Shown here: positions 13,680 through 22,500 of the stretch, one piece after another
Numbering within the stretch: the stretch's first letter is position 1
Layout: the number at the start of each line of letters is the position of its first letter
Notes under the pieces: generated by a model
What the model saw: only the letters and a program-made list of their open reading frames with translations
What the model was told of the DNA's origin: nothing
The model's database searches: none
From: Lactococcus protaetiae
Lineage (GTDB): Bacteria; Bacillota; Bacilli; Lactobacillales; Streptococcaceae
Length of the DNA: 64,000 nt
Assembly (NCBI RefSeq): GCF_006965445.1
Contig: NZ_CP041356.1
Location: forward strand, 186,001 to 250,000
Direction: 5' to 3'
Position numbers and translations under genes: made by a program

Positions 13680-14030
13680 CTATAAAATACTTTGCTCGTG
13701 CATGATTTTATTTAATTTGTTTTTCTGCTTGTCCTCCCAGCCCTTATGCTCCACCATTTCATCAAGAAAAGTGGCGACATCTGGTCCTGTGATTGCCGTG
13801 ACTTTGCGACCATCAGCGGCGGCTTCTTCAAGCAAATCAAGGATGTGGTCAAAGATAAATTTGAAGTCCTTCCATTTTTCAACGCCAGAGACCCAGATGT
13901 ATTTTTTCATCGCATTATAGTCCGCGTAGTAATCATCGCCCAGCGCTTTTGCGCGTTTTTCAAATTTACGCCATTCACGTTTTTCCTCAAGTCCAAGCAT
14001 TCGGTCGATCAGAGTTCTGTTTTCCGTCAT
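13680..14030 (-). CDS. DUF1048 family protein
   Basis: 116 residues from an ATG at 14030 that overlaps the stop of the upstream PadR gene as ATGA. The longer open frame to 14123 reads into PadR and is rejected. It contains REWRKFEKRAKALGDDYYADYNAMKKYIW and AITGPDVATFLDEMVE. Translational coupling to the regulator suggests that the two act together. Confidence 0.82.
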   Translation of the reverse strand: MTENRTLIDRMLGLEEKREWRKFEKRAKALGDDYYADYNAMKKYIWVSGVEKWKDFKFIFDHILDLLEEAAADGRKVTAITGPDVATFLDEMVEHKGWEDKQKNKLNKIMHEQSIL

Positions 14031-14344
14031 TTTTTCAAATCCTCCAGTTTCGCTGAGATAAATTCCCATTTTTCCCAAAAACTTTGTCGCTCTTGCTGCC
14101 CTGATGTGCTTAGAGTGTACCATTTTCTAGGCGGTCCCATTGTCGAAGGCTTTTTCTCTATAGTGACAAGATTTTTCCTTTCTAGCCGCAGGGTAATTGT
14201 ATAGACCGTTCCTTCCACGACATCATCAAAACCGAGCGCACGCAGTTTTTGCGTGATTTCATAGCCATAAGTTTCGCCCTGTCCGATGATTTCAAGGACG
14301 CAGCCCTCAAGAACACCTTTGAGCATCTCTGTGATATTATTCAT
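14027..14344 (-). CDS. PadR family transcriptional regulator
   Basis: A 105-residue winged-helix repressor of the short PadR type. It has the conserved GQGETYGYEITQKLRALGF recognition region, EGTVYTITLRLERKNLV and PPRKWYTLSTSGQQE. It is the first gene of a PadR-DUF1048-DUF1048 operon and very probably controls itself. A palindrome AATACTTTGTATT (14356-14368) sits between the promoter and the start codon and is a good operator candidate. Confidence 0.88.
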   Translation of the reverse strand: MNNITEMLKGVLEGCVLEIIGQGETYGYEITQKLRALGFDDVVEGTVYTITLRLERKNLVTIEKKPSTMGPPRKWYTLSTSGQQERQSFWEKWEFISAKLEDLKK

Positions 14345-14355
14345 TTTTTCCTCTC

Positions 14356-14413
14356 AATACTTTGTATTACTTAGTTCAACTATATTGTATCACGCACTAG
14401 CGGTAGTTGTCAA
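14356..14413 (-). promoter_or_regulatory. PadR operon promoter with palindromic operator candidate
   Basis: On the minus strand, TTGACA (14413-14408), an 18-base spacer and TACAAT (14389-14384). The 13-bp palindrome AATACTTTGTATT (14356-14368) lies just downstream of the expected transcription start. Confidence 0.6.
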
Positions 14414-14445
14414 TACTTATTAGTGATTTTATGCTCTGATGACAA

Positions 14446-14609
14446 TAAAAAAAAGTCTGTCAGTATACTGACAGACTTCTCAGCTGTGCTGATAAGTCCT
14501 CTAGTCGCCGATTCAATGCTCACCCTAATCGCATTGAACTGACAGACTTCTCAGCTGTGCTGATAAGCTCTCTATTCATTGATTCAATGCTTATGGTAAT
14601 CACATTGAA
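14446..14609. repeat. Terminator plus two tandem copies of the 71-bp structured repeat
   Basis: AGTCTGTCAG-TATA-CTGACAGACT (14454-14477) with an adjoining A/T run forms a minus-strand terminator for the next gene. From 14468 two 71-base units follow (14468-14538 and 14539-14609). Each begins CTGACAG and contains CAGCTGTGCTG and an ATTCAATGC...GCATTGAA-type inner hairpin. They are diverged copies of the units at 49655-49867. Confidence 0.75.
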
Positions 14610-14619
14610 CTGACGGAAC

Positions 14620-15249
14620 TTATTTTTCAAAGTCTAAAACTTTTAGACCATCTTTGAAATTCTCATACAAGGCAGATTGAATCGTCAATTTAATGATGGA
14701 CATATTTACTGCATTTTCATGGAGAGATAAGATATTTGGTTCATCCTTAATGACTGTGGCAGCAGAATCTCCCTCAATAATTTCAGCAATTGCTTGATTG
14801 GACGATAGACGTCCACCTGATTCTAGTGTGTCAAACCAAGTTGTGAAACTAACTGCAGATTGGTGTTTCATCACAGCAACTTTGCGTGCCGTTTTATCAG
14901 AAACCATATACAGCACATTTTCTAAATGTTGAGATTGCACAAAACTCATAATTGTTGTCGCTGTTTTTCCATCGCCAGACTGAACAGATAATGCTATATA
15001 ACCTGGAAGCTTCTGCAGAATTTCAGCAAGCTCACCCTCTGTTCGCTTGGTTCCCACAATATTGGCTTTTTTATTCGCTTTTGCAATAGTTAATATGACC
15101 AAAGGAAGTGTCAGCACAGCGTAAGCTACAATGAGTCCCAAAATAAATCTTAGCCAAAATGTACCAAAATTTCCTTCCAAAATCATCGAAAAAATACCAA
15201 CTGCAATCAAAAAAATAACGAAAAGTTGGGCAAAACGTTTAAAATACAT
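14620..15249 (-). CDS. Membrane protein with possible flavin-type split-barrel domain
   Basis: 209 residues. Two N-terminal membrane helices lie at about 8-27 and 32-57. The soluble C-terminal domain of about 140 residues contains VLYMVSDKTARKVAVMKHQSAVSF and SSNQAIAEIIEGDSA. This pattern resembles the pyridoxamine-phosphate-oxidase-like FMN split barrel of general stress protein 26 relatives. The domain assignment is tentative. GAGG precedes the ATG, and the gene stands alone between terminators. Confidence 0.6.
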   Translation of the reverse strand: MYFKRFAQLFVIFLIAVGIFSMILEGNFGTFWLRFILGLIVAYAVLTLPLVILTIAKANKKANIVGTKRTEGELAEILQKLPGYIALSVQSGDGKTATTIMSFVQSQHLENVLYMVSDKTARKVAVMKHQSAVSFTTWFDTLESGGRLSSNQAIAEIIEGDSAATVIKDEPNILSLHENAVNMSIIKLTIQSALYENFKDGLKVLDFEK

Positions 15250-15737
15250 GATTCAAACCTCATTTTTGAATTTACTTGTTTTTATCAAAGCAAGAGCTTG
15301 CTATCTCCGCCCTTCAGGCTACGCTGTCCGTTTGATTGCCATTTGGCGTTGCCTCTATTCTTGTCACTTTAGTGACTTAGAGATAAAGGACAAATGTCCT
15401 AGGACCATGCGAAGCTAGCTGCTAAAGAAAATAGACAAATGTTTTACGAAACTCCCACTGAATAAATCTTGACTTCATTTTATCATAAAAAGCCAACATA
15501 GTGTTGGCTTTTATAAAATATTAATTTCTTTTAGCTATTAATGTTTGTACTCAACTCCGCACAGAAACACTACCACAGAAATCGAGCGAATAGACACTCG
15601 TGGTATAAAACGCTGCCAAATTTTGAAGTGATTACTTCATCTGTGGATAATCTTTCCCTCCACCGATATTCGCATCAAAGAGTAGAACGAAAGCAGAGCC
15701 TAGTGTTGCTAGGTCAAAATGGAACTAGTAGACAAAT
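15250..15737. repeat. Intergenic region of mosaic hairpin repeats (no gene seen)
   Basis: This 490-base gap holds at least two mosaic repeat pieces. One spans about 15290-15470, including GCTACGCTGTCCGTTTGATT, which recurs near 32960, and a segment shared with 53790-53870. The other spans about 15620-15735, with GAAGTGATTACTTC, GTAGAACGAAAGCAGAG and CCTAG-loop-CTAGG. The flanks of the second piece, ATTTTGA and TCAAAAT, form an outer stem. Short open frames here are not supported as genes. Confidence 0.65.
15488..15513 (-). terminator. Terminator after the PIN-TRAM gene
   Basis: AAAAGCCAACA (15488-15498) pairs with TGTTGGCTTTT (15502-15512), with a TAG loop and A/T-rich flanks. It is the first strong terminator downstream of 15738. 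Confidence 0.6.
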
Positions 15738-16807
15738 TCAATCCTGCACTAAATCAGCAAAAATCATTCGCCCTGCACTTGTTTGCAGCACTTTTGCAAC
15801 TTCAACAGTGACCGTTTTATCAATCATTTTCGCCGTGTCCTCAATGACAATCATTGTTCCGTCTGGCAAGTAAGCAACCCCTTGCTGACGTTCCGAGCCC
15901 GCACGGATAATCTGAACTTTGATTTGCTCTCCAACTACTAGTTGAGTCTTAACTGCATTCGCAAGGTCATTGATATTTAACACCTGAACCCTTGGATCTC
16001 TGCAACTTTATTGAGGTTAAAGTCATTTGTAATCAATTTTGCATGAGTGGCAGCTGCGTATTTAAGCAACTTGGTGTCTACTTCCCGCACCTCTTTGAAG
16101 TCTGTTTGAGAAATCTCAACATTGTCAAATTTAGTTAATTCATTGACCAAATCTAATCCTCGACGTCCTTTAGCACGTTTCAGCGGGTCAGAGCTATCAG
16201 AAATTAACTGTAACTCCAAAATCACAAAATTAGGCACAATAATCTTATCCGAAATAAATCCTGTTTTAAGCACATCCAAGATTCGACCGTCAATAATCGA
16301 GCTAGTATCTAGTAGAATACTTCTGTCAGCACTGACAGACTTATCGTCAGTAACTTCTGGTGCCAAAATTTCACGACGTTTACGGAACAGAACTTTTGTA
16401 ATCTCATCCCCTCGTTTATCAAATAAGGAATAACCAAGATAAATCATAATCAAAATGAGCAAAAATGAAATAATATTACTCAAAATTGGTACATTTAGCA
16501 AAGTCAGTGGGATACTAGCAAGAACACCTACTAAAAGTCCTAAAATAATCCCAATGATATTGAATACCATTTTTGACATATTCATTTTTGAAATCTTAGA
16601 ATCAATTTTCCTTAATCCCTTAAGCATTGAGCCGGCCAAAACAAATGAAAGAATAATAAAAATAATTGCACCAATCACACCGTCAACAACTTCGTACTGT
16701 AAAATTCCTTTGTTCCATCCGAACAATTTCCATAGCGCGGGTAGAGCAGCAATTCCTAGCGATGCCCCAACGATTGTCATGACAAGATGAATAATCCAAC
16801 GACGCAT
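15738..16807 (-). CDS. PIN-TRAM domain membrane protein, YacL type (frame interrupted at 15989-15991)
   Basis: Four N-terminal membrane helices (within about 5-128) are followed by a PIN nuclease domain ([12 protein letters not shown] near 166-177, later acidic sites in [13 protein letters not shown] and LITNDFNLN) and a C-terminal TRAM domain ([35 protein letters not shown]). As written, the frame stops after VAEIQGFRC. One G added to the GGG at 15989-15991 gives [12 protein letters not shown] and joins the two parts into about 356 residues, the normal YacL length. The protein probably acts as a membrane-tethered ribonuclease or RNA-binding factor. A CTGTCAG palindrome lies in the codons for the linker before the PIN domain. 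Confidence 0.85.
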
Positions 16808-16922
16808 ACATTCCCTCCTCTATTATTATAAAATGGTTGGGCTTACAAAAAAGCCCTGTGTTAATTATAACACAAGACCTTGAAATATTCTTAATTCACT
16901 TTTTATCTTAATAAATTTCTAA

Positions 16923-18128
16923 TTACTCTTTATCCTCTAATTCGTTATCACTAACGGTTTTTTTCAATTTATCTTCCATTTCAGCTAATCGAGCTTGGAG
17001 TTCAGCTTTTTCATTTTCATCCTTTTCTGCTTTTTTGCGACGCTTCGCTAAAAGAACAAAAACAAGAATCAGCACAAGTACCAATGCTAACGCACCGGCG
17101 ATTAACCACCAGATATTTAATGGTTTATCATGCTTAATCGTTACGTCCTTAGCATTCAATTTCTTAGCTTGATTTGCTGTAATCTCAAAATCTCTATCAA
17201 ACTCCCAGCGGTAAGCATAACGTGTTTTCTTACCATTTACCGTTGTTTCATATTGACCATTAGCATCCTTTTGACCATAAACAGTCAAATGCAACTTATA
17301 CTTCCCTGCCTCCATTGGTTTTGAATATTTGCCATCTTGAGCAACACCAGTCATTGACACCGGAATCGGAAGATTAAAATTTGAGTTGGGAGCCATCTGC
17401 ATTTGAGCATTATCATAATCATATTTAAGCTTTTTATTACTAATTCCTGTAACTGTCGCATTAACATTCATATAGTTTAAAAAGCCTGTTGATGTATTTT
17501 GGAGATTAGTCGTGATAACATTACGTGCCCCAACTTGAGTAGGAGTCACAGCATTCAGTTGTAATTTAGGTGCTACTGTCGTTGTAGATTGGCGCATCAA
17601 TAATGCAATAACATACTGATATTCATTATTGACTGCCATTGAACTTTTTGATTTATCTTGTTTCAGTTCACTTGCATCTTGCTTAAAAGTCAAGCCACCA
17701 GCCATATAGCCAGCCGTCGCTCCTGCAGGCATCGTCACATCAACCTTGACATTTACCGTCTTTCCAGCAGGAATAACTGTCTTCGCTGGTACCTTGACAT
17801 AGTCTGTCAACTTATATTTGAGCGTTTTATCCGCTTTGATACTATTGGGCTGATATTCTACCACACCATTACTGTTAGTCGCTGCTTGTGAAACAATTGT
17901 ATCCACCGTAATCTGTTTCGCACTTGTATTTTGAACCTGAACCTCAATCGTTTGTTTTGCGTTAGGTTTCATCAGCAAGTCAAAATATCCCTCACCTGCC
18001 CTTGCCTGATTAGATGGCAAAACAGGAGTAATTGAAAAATTCATCGTCCCTGCAAATACAGTATGACTACCCACAACAAAAAGCAAAAGCGCAACGATAC
18101 TTGATAAAATTATCTTAAAGATTTTCAT
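16923..18128 (-). CDS. DUF916/DUF3324 WxL-binding cell-surface protein (CscA-like)
   Basis: 401 residues. A signal peptide (1-26) precedes a DUF916-type domain (NFSITPVLPSNQARAGEGYFDL...VQVQNTSAKQITV) and a DUF3324-type domain (about 200-320). A membrane helix follows at about 340-362, then a basic stop-transfer and a Glu/Lys-rich tail likely to be coiled coil. Such proteins are the membrane-side partners of WxL proteins in csc clusters and bind both WxL domains and peptidoglycan. It is the last gene of the WxL cluster, separated from the WxL gene by about 140 bases that could hold its own promoter. Confidence 0.88.
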   Translation of the reverse strand: MKIFKIILSSIVALLLFVVGSHTVFAGTMNFSITPVLPSNQARAGEGYFDLLMKPNAKQTIEVQVQNTSAKQITVDTIVSQAATNSNGVVEYQPNSIKADKTLKYKLTDYVKVPAKTVIPAGKTVNVKVDVTMPAGATAGYMAGGLTFKQDASELKQDKSKSSMAVNNEYQYVIALLMRQSTTTVAPKLQLNAVTPTQVGARNVITTNLQNTSTGFLNYMNVNATVTGISNKKLKYDYDNAQMQMAPNSNFNLPIPVSMTGVAQDGKYSKPMEAGKYKLHLTVYGQKDANGQYETTVNGKKTRYAYRWEFDRDFEITANQAKKLNAKDVTIKHDKPLNIWWLIAGALALVLVLILVFVLLAKRRKKAEKDENEKAELQARLAEMEDKLKKTVSDNELEDKE

Positions 18129-18269
18129 GTTTCACCTCATTTGTAATATCAATCTGACTTCATAAACTACTAAAATCAGATGACTTATAGCAAAAAATTT
18201 GTTAGCCAAATCTTCTCTAGAAAGTCCATTTCCCCAAAGGGAAATGAACTTAAAGAAAATATTTTATGA

Positions 18270-19247
18270 TTAGCTGAGTGTTGCTGAACTTGGAGTATCA
18301 TAGAGTGACCAAGTCAAAGTTGTATTGTATTGAGCAACCTTAGCTGAACCAGCAGGAACATTCAATGTTACAGTTGGGCTAAGTTTACCTGAAAGTGTTT
18401 TAGCACTGTCCAAGAAGTTATCTGTATTCCAGCTTTGATGTCCTGTACCGTCATCTACTGGACTTGTTTTAGATGCACCAGTTGATTGGTCAGCAACAAG
18501 TGTAGAACCATCAGCTTTACCAAAGTCAAGCAAGTTGATACCAGTACCTGTACCAGCAGTATCCGCACTAAAGATAACTTGAGCACCACCACCTTCATTT
18601 GTAGGTGTCAAAGAGGTGATTCCCACAACACCATCTGGAGCTACTGAACCGGCAGGTGTCACAACATTATCGCCACCATCTTTATTGAAGTTAATTTTCG
18701 CACCAGTCAAGCTACCAGCTGAAGATGTAAATTGAGTAGATTGTTCAACAGTTACAGACCAAGTACCATTTGTCAGACCACGTCCATCAAAGACTTGGAG
18801 GTAAGGCACACCTGCTGTATAAGTTGCATCACCAGTTGAGTTTGCAACACCATAAACTAAACCATAAGCAGAGTAATCATTTGCCTTTTGGTAGTCCACT
18901 GGGTGATGACCAAAGTTGAGGTTAGGTGCAAAGCTAAGTGCAAGACCTGTACCTGGGTCAACAGGTGTAAAAGGTTCATCTGGGATACCCGGTGTTTCAG
19001 GATCTGTTGGATCTGTTGGGTCTGTTGGTGTTCCTGGATTTTCTGGATCTGTTGTTGGATCATCAGGTCCACCAGTTGTTGGTGGTTGAACTGGTGGAAT
19101 TGTCGCTTGTCCAAATTCAACGACACCTGTAGTATTACTTGAGCCCAGTGCTGTTGCAGCATGAGCAGTTGATGTTGTACCTGCTGCAAAGAGCAGAGTA
19201 GCTGCGGCAAGAGTGCTTCCTGCAACCAATAATGTTTCTTTTTTCAT
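18270..19247 (-). CDS. WxL domain surface protein
   Basis: 325 residues. A signal peptide ends near AHA-ATA. The mature start SSNTTGVVEFGQ is followed by a Pro/Asp/Thr spacer (DPTDPTDPETPG) and then the WxL domain, with the proximal motif TNGTWSVTVEQ and the distal motif NTTLTWSLYD at the C-terminus. WxL domains attach non-covalently to peptidoglycan. The start overlaps the stop of the LPxTG gene by four bases (ATGA). Confidence 0.92.
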   Translation of the reverse strand: MKKETLLVAGSTLAAATLLFAAGTTSTAHAATALGSSNTTGVVEFGQATIPPVQPPTTGGPDDPTTDPENPGTPTDPTDPTDPETPGIPDEPFTPVDPGTGLALSFAPNLNFGHHPVDYQKANDYSAYGLVYGVANSTGDATYTAGVPYLQVFDGRGLTNGTWSVTVEQSTQFTSSAGSLTGAKINFNKDGGDNVVTPAGSVAPDGVVGITSLTPTNEGGGAQVIFSADTAGTGTGINLLDFGKADGSTLVADQSTGASKTSPVDDGTGHQSWNTDNFLDSAKTLSGKLSPTVTLNVPAGSAKVAQYNTTLTWSLYDTPSSATLS

Positions 19248-19570
19248 TTATAAGTTCTCCTTTTAGGATTATTTTTATCAATAATAAACAAAGTTGTTAA
19301 TCCACCAAGCAGTATGAAACCACTTAGTGAAAGTGAATCTGTAGAAGCTTCACCCGTTTTGGGAAGCTTTGTATTGACCTTAGGTGACTCTGGAACACTT
19401 CCTTTTGGAGGTGTAGGCGCCGTAGGTTCTGGTGCAGGAGGTTTTCCTGGACTAAATCCTACCACGCCTTGAGTCTTACTACTCCCCAAATCATCAGCAT
19501 GATAAGGAGTTGCTATACTGCCAAGAGCAATACAAACAAGGATGAAAATGATTGCTTTTATTTTTTTCAT
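19244..19570 (-). CDS. Small LPxTG-anchored protein of the WxL cluster
   Basis: 108 residues. A signal peptide is followed by SSKTQGVVGFSPGK, which echoes the mature start of the next WxL protein, then a Pro-rich spacer, the sortase signal LPKTGE, a hydrophobic helix and a NNPKRRTYK tail. It corresponds to the CscD-type small anchored protein of csc clusters. No sortase gene lies in this window, so a housekeeping sortase A is assumed. Confidence 0.88.
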   Translation of the reverse strand: MKKIKAIIFILVCIALGSIATPYHADDLGSSKTQGVVGFSPGKPPAPEPTAPTPPKGSVPESPKVNTKLPKTGEASTDSLSLSGFILLGGLTTLFIIDKNNPKRRTYK

Positions 19571-19584
19571 CTATTCTCCTTATG

Positions 19585-22500
19585 TTATGGACTTGTTGGT
19601 GAGATTTGGTAAGACCAAGTCATTGTTCCTTGGTATTGTCCAGCAATTGCTGTCCCTGGAGTGACATGGAGATACATCCCCTTACCTGTAGTTCCAGCAC
19701 CATTAGCATTTGCCCACGCATCATCTTTTGAAAGATTATCGTAGCCAAATCCTGCATATTCTTGGACAGTTTGCTGATTACTTATATCTGTATAGTTTCC
19801 TTTCGCGCCATTATAACCGACATCCCCTGTTAATTTTGATGCAGAGTTTGTGGTATTCGTCAGCGGAGTAGTCATCTGTACATTAAGCTGACTGCCATTA
19901 GACCATTTACTAAATATAGTGTTATAAGTTTGCATATCTGCATCTGTCGTACTTGCCCGCTTGTAGATTGCAGTGGTCATAATAGGGCTACTAAAGTTTG
20001 TTTGGTACACACCAAAATCAAACTGAGTAGGCACTACCTGATAAGCTGCACCTTGTGGACTCATCACTGCAACTTCTGTGTTTGCAATTGTTCCAGTATC
20101 AATATCACCGTAGAGTGTTTGACCGTTCACAGTCGCTGAACTCAAGAAGTTAGAGTTGCTCGTTGTTTGCACAACACCCGCCAAACCAGGTTCATTGATT
20201 CCTTGATTACCCGTAAGAGCTGTTGCTCCTGTGAAGGTCAATACAGGATAACCCAATTGTTTTCCTTGATAGTAACCATTTTGATAGTAACTTGACTGAT
20301 TTGATGAGTTGTTAGTAAACAGATTAGATAAATCTACACCATTTTGATTTTTGTAGTCACTAATAAATTGTGACAAGTTTGTTGTTGAAGTTGAGGTATC
20401 ATTCAATACTGGTGCTGTACCAGTAGGATTCCATGTCAATGCACTTCCAGTATTTGCACTATAACCAGAAAGATTAAATTGACCTGTGTTCAGCGTATAT
20501 GGAGAAGTATAAGTTGCGATTCCCGATACGGTCAATTTTGCTAGAGAAGCAAGTACTGTTGTCTTAGGCAAAATCAAGTTTGAACCATCATTAAGCGTTG
20601 CATTACCAAATGTAGAGTAACTTGCACCATGATTGGCAGCAGTCGCTGTGGTCCCACCATTTAACAAACCAGCATTATTAAGCGTCAAGGCTACATTTTT
20701 GTTTAGATTAAACTGTGTGAAGCTTGTCATCTTATTTGCAGATATAGTCAAAGCATTTGTACCATCTCCAACATTAATCGTTGCTGTATTACCATTTAAT
20801 GGCATACTATTTGTGAAGTTGTCATTATCTCCACCAGCTGATACACTTGCGACTGAACTCAAAGCATTGATATTGATTGCTGTCGTTTGTGACAAACCTG
20901 TCAGCCCTGTCGGACTTGTCAAGCTACTAAAGTTATATGCTGTTGATAGTATCTTACCAGTCATCGCATTTCCTGCTGCATTGACTGTGATGGTATTACT
21001 TCCCAAGGTTGTATTAGCACCTGTAGATGCATCTCCGTAAATCATTACGTTGTTATTTAGCAGGCCAGTTTGTCCAGTTGTTATATTTACTGTCGTACTG
21101 TTCGTAGTACCCGACCCTACGCCACCAGTAGCTGTTAAAACACCTGTTCCCGAAAGAACTGTGCCACTCGGAAGAGCTTTAGTCTTCGCAGATGAACTCA
21201 TTGAGAATTCTAGGTCTGTATTTCCTTTTACAGAACCATTATAAGCGCCTCCTGTAATAACTTTGCTTCCCGAAGCCGGACTACCAGTAAGGTCAGCATC
21301 TACTACGCTAATTACCGTATTTCCTTTTAGGACACTACCACCAATACCAACATAACCATAAGCTGAACCGTTGATATAACTCCCTGAAGCTAGACTCGCT
21401 TGTGCATTGCCAACCATGCCCATTGTAGACTGCCCAGCTGCAATAGCTTGACTATCAACTTGACCGTTATACACATCTAACTCAGCGTTGCCGAGCTGAG
21501 CAGCATCTAAATAACCACCACCAGCTGAAGTATTTGTAATACCAGCATTGACGATATTAAGTGAAGAACCATTTAGAATCCCACCATAATTTCCTCCGTA
21601 GATACCGTAAGCTGCGACATTGTTTTGAATCACAGTTGCTTGACCTGTTTGGAAATAACCAAGTGGTCCACGACTTCCTGTACCACCACCACCAAATACT
21701 CTATATCCGGAGACATTAGATAGATTTGGATTTTGTGTTTCTGTGTAGGCATTCGTTCCTGTACTTGCATCCCCGCTTGACCAGCCTGCAGCTGTTACCA
21801 TACCTGAACCACCAACGGTTGAACCATTACTTGTCCCTAACTCAACAGTTGTGTTTCCTTTGATATATCCTAAGAAACCACCTCCGCGAGTATAAGCAGC
21901 TGTTGTATCTTCCAGAGCCGAACCGACTGTAGGTACCGATACGACACCACCTTGAACCCAAGTATAGGCGTTACCAAACATTGCTCCTACTTTTCCATCT
22001 GAACTTGCTGCAACATTTGCATCCGCTTGTGCTGAGCTCGTACCGTTAATAAAACTATTTACTTCTGCTTGAGTAGGAGAATAAGTATAGCTTGTATTGG
22101 TTGAGATACCTGATGATGGACCATACAGTCCATTAAAATGCATTCCAAACACACCCGTTAGAGAAATGATTCGACCTGTTGTAAAACCAGTCTTCACATA
22201 GTTAGTGACATTACCATAGATAATACCACTTGATAAGCCAGTCCCTTGACCAGCACCAGCATACGCTCGGTCATCTCCCCCAACAAATATCGCATCTCCT
22301 GACGTAAAGCCAGAAGTGTCAAAGTTGTTGGAGATAGCGTCTGTTGTCGTTCCACTTGTTCCGATAGTGCCATAACGTCCACCACCGACATAATAGCCTT
22401 GACCATCATACCAAGTTCCTTTACCAGTGATTGTGTTATAGACAGTCCCTGTGACCTTGTCGGTACCCGATGAATTGAATGTACCATAGAAAGTATCTAA

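Noticed and set aside
18857-19225. Gln/Leu-rich 122-codon minus-strand open frame
   Set aside because: Alternative frame of the repetitive Asp/Pro/Thr region of the WxL gene; no own ribosome binding site.
20633-21040. 135-codon plus-strand open frame
   Set aside because: Antisense to the giant WxL gene; composition reflects that gene's Gly/Thr/Asn codons.
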